Made by a program: the position numbers and the translations under genes | The notes under the pieces: generated by a model | The model's database searches: none | Told to the model about the DNA's origin: nothing | Seen by the model: only the letters and a program-made list of their open reading frames with translations | Assembly (NCBI RefSeq): GCF_000204195.1 | Contig: NZ_AFBG01000018.1 | Location: 124,001 to 188,000 of the forward strand | DNA length: 64,000 nucleotides | Origin: Acidovorax radicis N35 | Lineage (GTDB): Bacteria; Pseudomonadota; Gammaproteobacteria; Burkholderiales; Burkholderiaceae_C | Reading direction: 5' to 3' | Shown: positions 53,203 to 62,500 of the stretch, in pieces | Position numbering within the stretch: position 1 is the first letter of the stretch | How the letters are laid out: each line of letters opens with the position of its first letter

Positions 53203-53771
53203 CTGTGGGTGGATTGGTACAACGCCCAGAGCGACACGCGCGCCTTGCCGCTCGATGCCTCGGACCCGGCCCCCACGCGCAAGCTCATTGAAGCCTGCCA
53301 CCTGCTGTCGCCCAACCGGGGTGGCATGGCCAAGCCCACGCGCGTGCTGATCTGCGGTGTGCCCAACGTCGGCACATCCACGCTGATCAACACCCTCAGC
53401 AACAAGCGCCAGGCCAAGACGGGCGACGAGGCCGGCATCACCAAGTTGGAGGCGCGCCACAAGCTGGGCCTGCCCGAGGGGGCCGTGGCCGCCCACGACG
53501 AAGAGCTGCTCGAAGCCATTGGCCGCAAACGCGCGGCGCCATGCTGGGCGGTGGCAGGGTCAACCTGCAAAAGACGGCCGAGATCGTGATGACCGACTTC
53601 CGCACCGCCATCCTGGGGCGCATCACGCGGGAAACCCCGCTGGAGTTTGAAGCCTGGCGTGACGCGGGGCTTGCCGAAGACGCCAAGCGCCAGGCCAAGA
53701 AGGACGCGCGCACCAAAGCCCAGGGCAAGGGCTCGGGCGTGCGCGAGCCTGCAGCGGGCGACGGCGAGTAA
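53203..53771 (+). pseudogene. Partial, broken second copy of ylqF
   Basis: This degraded copy matches codon 70 to the end of the ylqF at 50752. It has lost the first 69 codons; the G1 Lys is replaced by Thr (GVPNVGTST); an in-frame deletion of about 64 codons has removed the DTPG switch region, joining LE of KLEQR to AR of LEARYKLG; and a 2-base insertion near 53531 shifts the frame before MLGGGRVNLQ. The remaining text is very close to ylqF, with most differences at third codon positions, suggesting that it diverged while functional or came from a related strain. The diguanylate-cyclase gene follows. Confidence 0.9.
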
Positions 53772-53892
53772 GCCGGAAAAAGCGCATTTCAGGGCGGGCA
53801 TCGGCCTGTGCCTGCCCGGCGGTGGACATCGAAGACTCGATAGTCGCGATGTATCGGGTTACTATGCCAGCCTGGCTGTCACCGCCTTCACC

Positions 53893-56190
53893 ATGCGCCC
53901 TGTTGACCCTTCCTGGCCTCCCGAGCGAGACGATGCCACCACTGAGCAGTTGGTGCGCGCCGGCTCATGGACGGTCATGCTCACGGGCACCCTCATTGCG
54001 GCCCTGCTGCTGCTGGACCGGCCCCTTTCCTGGACCCATGTGCTGCTCAATCTGGGCGCGGGCGCGATGGGCGGCATAGCGGTGCTGCTGGGCCGCTTGC
54101 ACCGCTGGCACCAGGCTGCGCTGGTACTGATCTGGGGGGTGTGGGGCGTGGTCTCGGTGGTGGCCGCGACCAATGGGGGGTTGCGTGGCCCCAACCTGCT
54201 CAATTTCCCGGTGCTGATCGTGTTTGCCGGGTGGATCCTGGGGGCGCGGCCCACACTGATACTGACCGGTACCACGGGGGTGCTGTTCCTGTTGTTTGTC
54301 TGGGCGGACCTGCACGGCTGGCTGCCCCCGGCGCGTTATGGCAACCGGCTGGCGTATGTGGCCTACCTGAGCGGAATACTGGCAGTGACGGCCGCTGCGA
54401 CCTTGCTGTCGCGGCGCAGCTACCTGCGCCGCGTGCAGGAGGCGCGGCACACGGCATCGAGCCTGGCCACCACCGATGCCGAGCTGCGCAAGCTGCAGCG
54501 GGCCGTGGAGCAGAGCCCCGAGAGCATCGTCATCACCGACCTGGAAGGGCGCATCGAATATGTCAATGCCGCCTTCCTCGTCCGCACGGGGTATGCCCGC
54601 GACGAGGCACTGGGCCAGCTGTCGGCCCAGATCTCCAGCAACGGCCTGACGCCAGCGCAGCTACAGGGGCTGCGCGATACGCTGGCGCGCGGCGAGAACT
54701 GGGCGGGCGAGCAGGTCAACCGCCGCAAGGACGGCGCCGAGATTGCCGAGGCCGTGGTGGTGGCCCCCATCCGCCAGCCCGATGGCCACGTCACCCACTA
54801 TGTGGAGCTCAAGCAGGACGTCACCGAACGCAAGCGCGCTGCGCGCGAGATCCACCGCCTGGCGCATTTCGACAGCCTCACCAGCCTGCCCAACCGCTTC
54901 ACGCTGATGGAGCGGCTGTCCGCGCTGCAGGGGCGCCGGGGCCGGGCGCCCACCACGCAGCACGCGCTGCTGCTCTTGGACCTGGACCGCTTCACCACCT
55001 TCAACGATGCGCGCGGCAGCGATGCGGGCGACCGCCTGCTGTGTGCCGTGGCGCTGCGCCTGTCCGAGATCCTGCCTGCCCAGGGCCTGCTCGTGCGCGT
55101 GGCGGGCGACGAATTTGCGGTGGTGCTCCACAGCCTGGGCGCAGATGCCTCGCTGGCCGGCCGGCATGCCCTGGCCTTTGCCGAAAAGCTGCAGTCCGCG
55201 CTGCTGAGGCCGCTGCGCCTGCAGGACAACGATGCCGAAGAGGCCCAGCTGGGCGCGAGCGTGGGCATCACGCTCTATCCGCAGAGCGCCAACGATGTCG
55301 CGCACGATGCCCTGCGCCGCGCGGGCACCGCACTGCACCGTGCCAAGCAGGCAGGTGGCGGGCGTGCGGCCTTCTTCGAGCAAGGCATGGGGGAGGCGGC
55401 CGAGCAGCGCTTTCGCGTGGAGCGCGAACTGCGCCAGGCCATCGGAGCGAACGAGTTGCGCCTGTACCTGCAGTCGCAGGTGGACGTGCAGGGCCAGCTC
55501 ACCGGCGCCGAGGTGCTGGTGCGCTGGCAGCATCCGCGCGACGGCCTGGTGGCGCCCGGGGTGTTCATCCCCGTGGCCGAAGAGTCTGACCTCATCGTGA
55601 GCCTGGGCGGCTGGGTGCTCACCCATGCCTGCGCACTGCTGGCGCAGCCCGTGTTTCAGGAGCGCCGGTTGCGGCTGTCGGTCAACCTGAGTGCCCGGCA
55701 GTTCCGGCAGGCGGGGTTTGTGCCGCAGCTGCGCGCCATCCTGGCCGCCACCGGTGCCGACCCGCGCCTGCTGACGCTGGAGGTGACCGAAGGCCTGGTG
55801 ATCGACGATTTTGACGACGCGGTGGCCAAGATGCACGAACTGGCGGCGCTGGGGGTGGACATGTCGCTGGACGACTTTGGCACGGGCTATTCATCGCTGG
55901 CCTACCTCAAGCGCTTGCCGATCCAGGAGATCAAGATCGACCGCTCCTTCGTGCGCGACGCACCGACCAATGCCGACGATGGCGTGCTGGTGGAGGGCAT
56001 CCTGTCGGTGGCCCGCCACTTTGGTCTGCGTGTGGTGGCCGAGGGCGTCGAGACCCGCGAGCAGGCAGACTTCCTGAGCCAGCGTGCGCCCGACATCGTG
56101 TACCAGGGCTACCTCTTCGGGCGACCCGAGCCCGATACCGACTGGATCGCCCGTGCGGTGCAAACGGACGCGACAAGCACCCAGAGCTGA
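53893..56190 (+). CDS. Membrane PAS-GGDEF-EAL cyclic-di-GMP signalling protein
   Basis: This 765-residue protein has an N-terminal membrane part with about five or six hydrophobic segments (residues 25-180), then a PAS domain (AVEQSPESIVITDLEGRIEY, about 200-310), a GGDEF domain and an EAL domain. The GGDEF signature reads AGDEF (404-408) and the first part LAHFDSLTSLPNRFTLMERL is intact. The EAL signature reads EVLVRW (540-545), and DDFGTGYSSLAYLKRLP (660 on), KIDRSFV and VVAEGVET are conserved. Phosphodiesterase activity is likely; cyclase activity is uncertain because of the Ala. The ATG at 53893 was chosen since earlier starts lie in the ylqF remnant. Confidence 0.92.
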   Translation: MRPVDPSWPPERDDATTEQLVRAGSWTVMLTGTLIAALLLLDRPLSWTHVLLNLGAGAMGGIAVLLGRLHRWHQAALVLIWGVWGVVSVVAATNGGLRGPNLLNFPVLIVFAGWILGARPTLILTGTTGVLFLLFVWADLHGWLPPARYGNRLAYVAYLSGILAVTAAATLLSRRSYLRRVQEARHTASSLATTDAELRKLQRAVEQSPESIVITDLEGRIEYVNAAFLVRTGYARDEALGQLSAQISSNGLTPAQLQGLRDTLARGENWAGEQVNRRKDGAEIAEAVVVAPIRQPDGHVTHYVELKQDVTERKRAAREIHRLAHFDSLTSLPNRFTLMERLSALQGRRGRAPTTQHALLLLDLDRFTTFNDARGSDAGDRLLCAVALRLSEILPAQGLLVRVAGDEFAVVLHSLGADASLAGRHALAFAEKLQSALLRPLRLQDNDAEEAQLGASVGITLYPQSANDVAHDALRRAGTALHRAKQAGGGRAAFFEQGMGEAAEQRFRVERELRQAIGANELRLYLQSQVDVQGQLTGAEVLVRWQHPRDGLVAPGVFIPVAEESDLIVSLGGWVLTHACALLAQPVFQERRLRLSVNLSARQFRQAGFVPQLRAILAATGADPRLLTLEVTEGLVIDDFDDAVAKMHELAALGVDMSLDDFGTGYSSLAYLKRLPIQEIKIDRSFVRDAPTNADDGVLVEGILSVARHFGLRVVAEGVETREQADFLSQRAPDIVYQGYLFGRPEPDTDWIARAVQTDATSTQS

Positions 56191-56209
56191 AGCAGAAAAT
56201 CCAAATGAA

Positions 56210-56250
56210 AATAGCTGCTAGCGCTTGATGGTAGAGCGCTAGCAGCTATT
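56210..56250. repeat. Dispersed hairpin repeat, perfect palindromic copy
   Basis: AATAGCTGCTAGCGCT (56210-56225), a 9-nt loop TGATGGTAG, then AGCGCTAGCAGCTATT (56235-56250): a perfect 16-bp inverted repeat, the most symmetric copy in the window. It lies 19 bp after the GGDEF-EAL stop and before a convergent small gene, a good position for a terminator although no T-run follows. Confidence 0.88.
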
Positions 56251-56293
56251 GATGTGATAGCAAGCAGGTTGTGGGCGCATGCGCGCCACTGCG

Positions 56294-56437
56294 TTACTTG
56301 TTCTTTTCTTTGCCACGCGGAATGACGGAGGTCACCGGTGGCATGGGGCGGTCAGAGCCACCGCTTTCCTTGGGCAGCGAATTGTCCTTCTTGGGTTTCT
56401 TCGCCATCTTGTTGCTGCGTTGTTCGCCTTTTGCCAT
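56294..56437 (-). CDS. Small Lys-rich protein (47 residues)
   Basis: This short basic protein (MAKGEQRSNKMAKKPKKDNS at the start; PPVTSVIPRGKEKNK at the end) is preceded by a strong ribosome site AGGAGG 7 nt before the ATG at 56437, which makes it a credible gene despite its size. It has no hydrophobic segment and is likely disordered and cytoplasmic. I recall similar tiny proteins annotated as hypothetical in Burkholderiales. Function is unknown; a role on ribosomes or nucleic acid is only a guess from the charge. Confidence 0.75.
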   Translation of the reverse strand: MAKGEQRSNKMAKKPKKDNSLPKESGGSDRPMPPVTSVIPRGKEKNK

Positions 56438-56523
56438 AGGGCCTCCTGTAAAGGTCTCGGAATGGGACCGTGCCGGCATGGTACGTCACAAACGGGGCGC
56501 TTTCGCGGTCACCTTTGCGGTGC

Positions 56524-56973
56524 TCACGCGGGCACTACCGCCGTGGCCTCGATTTCTATCAGCATGCCGTCGAGCGCCAGCCGGGGCACCGGGATCAGGG
56601 TGCATGCCGGTGCCGCCCCATCGGGCCACAGGCTGCGCGCCGCCTGGCTGAACAGCGCCAGCCGCTGTTCGGTGTGGTCCACCACCAATACCGTGAGTTT
56701 GGCCACGTCGTGCACGCTGGCCCCTGCGCCTGCCAGCGCCATGCGCAGGTTGGTGAATGCCTGGCGCAACTGCTCGCCAAAGTCGGGGACCAGCTGGCCC
56801 GCAGCGTTTTCGCCGCCCTGGCCCGCCACAAAGACGGTGCGCGACTGGGCGGGCGCCACCACCACATGGGTATAGCCATTGGCGCGTGGGTCGTACAGGC
56901 CGGGAGGGTTGATGAAGCGGAGTTTGGAAGCGGCCGTGGCAGGGCGCAGGGTCGTTGCGGAATCAGGGCGCAT
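56524..56973 (-). CDS. RidA/YjgF/YER057c family protein
   Basis: This 149-residue protein has the RidA fold text: RFINPPGLYDPRANGYTHVV, VFVAGQGGENAAGQLVPDFG, QLRQAFTNLRMALAGAGASV and the C-terminal LIPVPRLALDGMLIEIEATA. The Arg of the deaminase site is in the VPRLALDG segment; in canonical RidA this is the conserved Arg for 2-iminoacid hydrolysis, but this is a divergent subfamily. The start is ATG 56973. Its promoter, 108 bp upstream, contains a SoxR box in a 19-bp spacer, so induction by redox-cycling compounds is predicted. Confidence 0.88.
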   Translation of the reverse strand: MRPDSATTLRPATAASKLRFINPPGLYDPRANGYTHVVVAPAQSRTVFVAGQGGENAAGQLVPDFGEQLRQAFTNLRMALAGAGASVHDVAKLTVLVVDHTEQRLALFSQAARSLWPDGAAPACTLIPVPRLALDGMLIEIEATAVVPA

Positions 56974-57041
56974 GGTGCAGAAGTCCAGAAGTGGGAGGTA
57001 ACGGTGAAACCAAAAGCGGAATTGTCTAGAAAACCTGGGCG

Positions 57042-57061
57042 GCCGCCGCAGGAGCGGCGGC
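57042..57061 (-). promoter_or_regulatory. GC-rich hairpin in the leader of the RidA-like gene
   Basis: GCCGCCGC-AGGA-GCGGCGGC forms a perfect 8-bp stem with a 4-nt loop, between the SoxR-type promoter and the RidA-like start. No T-run follows in the minus direction, so it is not a standard terminator. It may stabilise or attenuate the transcript. Confidence 0.5.
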
Positions 57062-57080
57062 TTCACCGGTTTCGTGGGCT

Positions 57081-57111
57081 AGTATCAAACCTCAAGTTAA
57101 ATTGAGGTCAA
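57081..57111 (-). promoter_or_regulatory. SoxR box within a 19-bp-spacer promoter directed at the RidA-like gene
   Basis: The palindrome CCTCAAGTTAAATTGAGG (57090-57107) matches the SoxR box. On the minus strand it lies between TTGACC (57106-57111) and GATACT (57081-57086), spaced exactly 19 bp, the hallmark of SoxR-activated promoters. The plus-strand soxR start codon is only 9 nt from the box, so the same site may also repress soxR. Confidence 0.85.
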
Positions 57112-57116
57112 TCACC

Positions 57117-57635
57117 ATGAAGAAAACCTTTGAAGGAATGGTTGTGAAGCCAGGCAAGCCCAGCATCCCCGTTGCCCGTGTGGTAGCGGGCGCGCAGTCC
57201 GAACAATCCGAACAATCTGAGCTGTCGGTGGGCGAGGTCGCCAGCCGCAGCGGGCTGGCCGTGTCGGCGCTGCATTTTTATGAATCGCGTGGGCTGATCG
57301 CCAGCGTGCGCAATGCGGGCAACCAGCGGCGCTACCCACGCTCGGTGCTGCGCCGCGTTGCCGTGATCAAGGTCGCGCAGCGCATGGGCGTGCCCCTGGC
57401 CGCCATTGCCGATGCCTTGCAGGCGCTGCCCGCCGGGCGCACGCCCACGGTGGCCGACTGGCGCCGCCTCTCCGCCCGCTGGCGTGACGACCTGGACGAG
57501 CGCATCCGCACGCTGACGGCGCTGCGTGACCAGCTGGATGGATGCATTGGCTGCGGTTGTTTGTCGCTCAAGGTCTGCCCGCTGCGCAATGCGCACGACA
57601 CGCTGGCCCAGGAAGGGCCTGGGCCTCATTTTTGA
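57117..57635 (+). CDS. soxR: Redox-sensitive transcriptional activator SoxR
   Basis: This 172-residue MerR-family activator senses redox-cycling drugs through a [2Fe-2S] cluster. The helix-turn-helix and wing are [20 protein letters not shown] and [20 protein letters not shown]. The cluster ligands are Cys143, Cys146, Cys148 and Cys154 in [12 protein letters not shown]. Compared with typical SoxR, the N terminus has about 27 extra residues with a repeated SEQ motif, so the true start may be downstream. The ATG at 57117 is weakly supported. The divergent RidA-like gene carries the SoxR box. Confidence 0.93.
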   Translation: MKKTFEGMVVKPGKPSIPVARVVAGAQSEQSEQSELSVGEVASRSGLAVSALHFYESRGLIASVRNAGNQRRYPRSVLRRVAVIKVAQRMGVPLAAIADALQALPAGRTPTVADWRRLSARWRDDLDERIRTLTALRDQLDGCIGCGCLSLKVCPLRNAHDTLAQEGPGPHF

Positions 57636-57945
57636 GGGATGGGGTGTGATTTGCGGCGTCTACCGACGCTGGTCAGCAATAGCACCGGTGAAGGCAGTGT
57701 CAAGAACCGACGAGCGGACTTGGTGCTGAAGTAGGCTGGTGGAACGGGTGGCTGCCATGCAGTGATTGCAGCAAGTGGATGGGGTGCGAACGGGGACTGG
57801 CCGCCAAAAGCCGCCCAACGCCCTGCGTCTGCAAGTTGACTTTCGTCCGAATGCGCGGTGGTATGGGGGCTTGTCTTGGTGGCACAGAGGTCCGGGGAAC
57901 CGGGCCAACTCCTGCTCCACGGTTTATCGGTCGGCTCTTTGTGTT
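57636..57945. other. Non-coding or decayed region after soxR
   Basis: 310 bp. Short frames exist on both strands, but none has a ribosome site or a pattern I recognise. It is the start of the poorly conserved stretch that runs to 59.5 kb. Confidence 0.5.
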
Positions 57946-58386
57946 TTATGCCCGAATATCAATGCCGATGGCCTGGCCCTGATGCCGCTGGATGATTTGC
58001 ATGGCTGATTCCAGCATCTTCAGGGACGTTTCGTCGTTGCGCGAGTGTGCGCCCTGGATGCCGTCACGCACCTTCTGTGTGAAGTCGTAACGTGTACCGT
58101 CGCTCTCGGCTGGCAGCTCGCCGCCCTGGCCGCCGCCGACCGGGATTTTCATGGTCATTGCCATGAAGGGCCGGCTGTCATCGAGCGACATTTCCCCGCT
58201 GCGAATCTGGGTATTGACCCAATCACGCATGTCCTGGCGGGTCATGTTGGTGAAGTCTGCCTGCATGGTGCCCTCTTTCTGGGTTTCGGCCAGCGCGGCC
58301 GAAAAGGACGTGGCCGAATGGTCGGCGGCCGAAGCCTGCAGGCGCTGGCCCGTGTGTATGTAGCTTGTTCCTGCATCAACTCTCAT
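57946..58386 (-). CDS. Hypothetical protein (146 residues)
   Basis: This soluble protein has no signal peptide or transmembrane helix. The N terminus (MRVDAGTSYIHTGQRLQASA; SFSAALAETQ) looks flexible. The middle (MTRQDMRDWVNTQIRSGEMS then LDDSRPFMAMTMKIPVGGG) and the C-terminal helix (RNDETSLKMLESAMQIIQRH) look folded. The ATG at 58386 has AGGTGG 6 nt upstream, supporting expression. I have a vague recollection of similar hypothetical proteins in Xanthomonas and Acidovorax but cannot name a family. The neighbours give no functional clue. Confidence 0.7.
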   Translation of the reverse strand: MRVDAGTSYIHTGQRLQASAADHSATSFSAALAETQKEGTMQADFTNMTRQDMRDWVNTQIRSGEMSLDDSRPFMAMTMKIPVGGGQGGELPAESDGTRYDFTQKVRDGIQGAHSRNDETSLKMLESAMQIIQRHQGQAIGIDIRA

Positions 58387-59029
58387 GGCATCCACCTTTT
58401 TCGATAGGGCAATCACAACACCATCACCTGCAAAACTTTTGCAAGGATGGCGCCTGCGATCACCGCAACGGACAAATAGTCTTAGTCTTCTCTGAATCGG
58501 CTTCCATCGAAGGCAGGAACAACAGGGGAATAGGTCTCGTATTTGGGGAATTGCCCGGGTGATGGATGGGGGACTTTGGTGGGGGCATTCCGCGTTGGTT
58601 CTTGGCCGACTGGCCGTGGAGACAGGCGCGGAGGGCGTTGCAGGCCCACCTGTTTGCACTGCGCATGAAAGAAGGACAGCCCCTCCAGATAGCGCTCAGC
58701 CATGGAGGCTGGTGTGCGAGCACTTCGCAAGAGAGAATCCGCCGCTGAGCACAGGCTTCTGATGAACTTCCGATACGGGCCCACAAGAGAGCATCATCTT
58801 TCAAGCGCTAAGCAGTCTGTCACACTGCCGTAGCGATCGTGTAAAGCGGACCCGACAGCGGAGACTTTCCTGGATCGGTTAAACCTCTCCATCCATTCAG
58901 AGCAGAGCAGAGCGCGAGCGCAGGTCCCTGGCGCAACAGCGATTTTCCGCACCGAAGATCCATGCCGGCCTGCATGTGGAGAGCCAGATTTGCCGAACAC
59001 ATCAACGTTAGACAACAGAAGGAAATTCC
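58387..59029. other. 643-bp region without recognisable gene
   Basis: Short frames of 60-110 codons occur on both strands (for example minus 58482-58784) but lack plausible ribosome sites and known motifs. The last 200 bp look lower in GC. This may be decayed or recently acquired sequence; promoters for the two flanking hypothetical genes must lie within it. Confidence 0.5.
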
Positions 59030-59476
59030 ATGGAAGGCAGACCTACATTGATAGCCATCGACCACGATGACTACCATGCAGAGCACGTTGGTGTCACCAA
59101 AGACGGGCGTCAGTTCATTCTGACTACACCGTTTGATTCAGCTCGTGAAAACCATCCTGGATGTGAGTTTGTAGCACTGTATGTGTTCGACGAAACCGGA
59201 CATCTCCTTGAAGCAAGGATCGATAGTTTTGGCCCACGTGCCAGCTTGGACCACAGTGCCCGTCGCAGCCTGGCCGATCAAAGACTGGCAAGTCTCGGGG
59301 ACATATCCTTCGAGCGGGTGGAGGTCGTTCCGTTCAAGGTCGAGTATCTCGGAATTGACTTTGGCCTGGTCGTTCGAGAACCAGAAGATGAAGGCGATGT
59401 GTGGGCGGTAGAAATGCTGCCCGGGAACTACATGGCATTCTTTGAGCCATGGGACAGCGGCGAGTACGACACATGA
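59030..59476 (+). CDS. Hypothetical acidic protein (148 residues)
   Basis: The ATG at 59030 is preceded by GAAGGA, a good ribosome site. The product is acidic and soluble, with no signal peptide. Visible text includes DHDDYHAEHVGVTKDGRQFI, FVALYVFDETGHLLEARIDS and EMLPGNYMAFFEPWDSGEYD at the C terminus. Small acidic stand-alone proteins of this look are often immunity proteins or DUF members, but no toxin gene is next to it. Its lower GC and position between gene-poor stretches suggest acquisition. Function is unknown. Confidence 0.75.
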   Translation: MEGRPTLIAIDHDDYHAEHVGVTKDGRQFILTTPFDSARENHPGCEFVALYVFDETGHLLEARIDSFGPRASLDHSARRSLADQRLASLGDISFERVEVVPFKVEYLGIDFGLVVREPEDEGDVWAVEMLPGNYMAFFEPWDSGEYDT

Positions 59477-59560
59477 CGGCACGGTTGTCGAGTGCAGGTT
59501 GATCGTCTGGTCTGGCAAATGCGCAATGGCTGCTCCCGGCCGCTTGCCTTGCCGCATTCG

Positions 59561-62500
59561 CTACCAACACAACGGCGCCGCTTCATCACTCCAGAAAATC
59601 CACCGCCGCACCTCCGCATGCGGCGACGTACCGATGGAATACGGGTCCATCCCCGTCTCCACGCGCTCCAGGCGCACCAGGTAGCCGCCGTAGCTGGTGG
59701 CCCACAGCGTGCTGCCGTCGGGCGATATGTCCATGGCGCTGATGGTGCTGCCGATGTGGTGGCGCCACAGCGGGTGCCCGTCCTCGCTAAGGGCGTGCAG
59801 GTAGCCGTCGGCATCGCCCAGCACCACCATGCCGGGCAGGGTGGCCGAGGCGTAGACGCGGCAGCGTTCGTCGAGTGGCGGGGCGTCCTCGTCCGCAGCA
59901 TCTTCCGGCGCCCCGCCGATGGGGATCGAGCGGGTGCTGCCCCAATACAGGTGACAGGAGTTGGCGAACAGGCGCGCGCTGTCGTGCGAGAAGGTGGCGT
60001 GGTGCGGGTAGGACGACAGCGTTTCGTATTCGGCCACCACAGAGCCCTGCGCATCGAGCAGGATGTGCTGGCTGTCCTGGTCGCCCACGGCGATGTGGCG
60101 CTCGTCCGGTGACAGGGCCATGTGCAGCATGTCGAGCGCCAGCACCGTGACCTCGGTGCCGTTCACCGATTCTTCCTGCTGGTTCTTGGGCCAGGTGTAG
60201 GGACCGTCTTCGTCGAAGGTCTGGGGGTGCAGGCGCTGCACGCTGGGGCTGCCCCCACTGCCCTGGCGGGCCAGGAGGTAGATGCCCGTGGGGTTGCGCA
60301 GCAGCACGCGCTGGCCGTCGTTGAAGGGGATGAGCTCGTCGCAGCGCTGGCCCAGCGGGCCCGGCGAACCCTCCACGTGGGGTGGCAGTCCTTCGTTGCC
60401 CTGGGGCAGTGCAAACCGGGCGATCACGGGGCCGTCAAAACCGTCGTGGGTGGTGATGTGCTGGCCGTCGCTTTGCGCAAAGCAGCGCCGGTTGGGTGAG
60501 CGGCCCAGGCCGTGCAGCGCAGGCAGGGGGGTGTGCCGCAGGCCCTGCAGTGCCACCCAGTGGGCGGCATCGTCGTAGGGGGCGCCGATGCGCGCCAGCA
60601 CGCGGCCGTCCTCCAGCGCGAACACCGGGCCGATGAAGCAGCCCGCATCAGCGGCGCGCCGCACGAAAGCATCGGGGGCAAACGCAAAGCGCTGGCGAAA
60701 GCGGTCGGCCAGGTCTTCGTCGGCGTGGGTGTTGACCACGCGGGCCAGTTGCAGCACTGTGGCGGCCGCCGCCTTGCGCGGGTCGGAGGGCAGGTCGCTG
60801 TCTTCGTTTTCTTCTTCGCTACCTTCTTCGCCCCCGTCTTCGGTATTGCCTTCACTGTCGCCGTCTGCTGGGTTGGCGCCGCTGTTCTTTTGCGCCTCGG
60901 CCGCATCCCGGGCTAGCTGGTGGGTGCGAATGGCGGCTACATAGCCTTGCCCGTTGGCCTGCCATTGGTCGGACAGGGTCATCAGTTCCACGGGGAAGAC
61001 CGCTGCGTCGGGCAGGTCGGTCGCCAGCGGGGGCGTGGCCAGCAGGTGCACGGCGGCTTCAATGCGCCGCGCCTCGGCCTGGCGGGCCTGCTCCTGTTCG
61101 TGCTGGGCGCGCACGCGCGATTGGACCGCACCGTAAAAACGCAGAAGCCGCGTTATGTGGTCAGCGGCGCTGCGCGGCAGGGTGCTGCGGGCATCGCTCT
61201 GGCGCTGGGCGTAGGTGAACTCCACCACTGCAGGCCCTTCCAGCGCGGCTTCCACGTTGATCTGGTAGGCGCTGTGGGCGTTGTCGTCTTCGTCGCCGGG
61301 GGCTTCGTCGCCGTTTTCCCAGCTGAGCTTGAGGGCGCGGCCCCAAGGCTCGCCTTCGTGCATGCAGGGCTGGCGCGCGCCCACCCACACATCGCCCTCC
61401 CACCAGCCGTTGCGGTCGCTGTCCCACCAGTCGTTGTAGCGCTCGGTGAACACGGGCAGGCTGGTGAAGTCTTCGATGCGTTCTGCGGTCAACTCGGCCA
61501 GCAGGCGCTGGTACAGCGGGTAGCGGGCGCGGTGCTGGCCCACGGCCTTGCGCAGGTAGTCCAACACGCCGCGCCAGGCCTTTGTGCAGGCCCGCCACGC
61601 CTCGGGGGCGGTGTCGGGCGCCAGGGGCAGCCACTCGCCGGGCTCGCCGTCGCTGTAGGCGCGGTGCACCAGCGTGAGCTGCGCGTTGGTCGGCACTTTG
61701 CGGCCCAGCACGGCGGCGGCCAGGCGTGCCAGCAGCCCCTGGCGTTCGGGCACCTGCGCCACCGACAGGTAGAAGTCCCAGGTCTTCCAGACGGTGATGA
61801 ACACGTTGTCATCGCGCTGGTCGCCATCAGCGTCCACATGCCGCTGGCACAGCGAAAAATCGGTCTGCTGAAACCACCCGGTGGCCGTGTGCTCCTTGGG
61901 TCCGATCACGGGTGTACGCACTGCGGCGAGGATGTTGTGCACGCTGATCGCCTCATCGGCAAACAGGCCTGCCTCCAGTGGCAGGGTGGCGTGGATCTCG
62001 GCGTTGCTGCGCGTGGCGTTCTCGCCCGCACGCACGGCGGCCACCACGCGGGGGCGGCTGAGCATGCCGCTGATGCCGCTCTCTCCGTCGCCGCTGGGGT
62101 CATGGAACTCGGGCGCGAACACGATGCCCGCGATCTCGCTTGCGAACTCCGCAAGGTGCGGCACGCTGCGCACCTCGTCCATGAGGAACTCCACCTGCTC
62201 GGGCCCGGTGATGTCCACGTGGTATTCATCAGAGAACAACACCACCCGCGCGGTGAGCCCACCACGGACGGTGAGCCCGCCATGGTTGTAGTGGCCCCAC
62301 AGGAGGTCGGCCACCTGCAGCGCGCCCTGCACATAAAACAGCTGGCCGCCCACCACGGCGTTGTGCATGCGCGCATCGCCCAGCACGACCAGGTGCGTGG
62401 CGCCATCGGTGTCGTCGCAGGTGAGCGCGCCGTCGATCTGCAGGTGCCCTTCGATCAGGATCAGAAAGGGCTGGCCCGTGGGAGCTTGGTTGGTGTTGTT

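Noticed and set aside
53209..53589. Functional short GTPase gene
   Set aside because: It starts mid-domain, lacks the P-loop Lys and the DTPG motif, and is frameshifted; it is a ylqF remnant.
58482..58784. Possible minus-strand gene of 100 codons
   Set aside because: No ribosome site, no recognisable motif and a Pro/Arg/Ser-rich product typical of random GC-rich frames.
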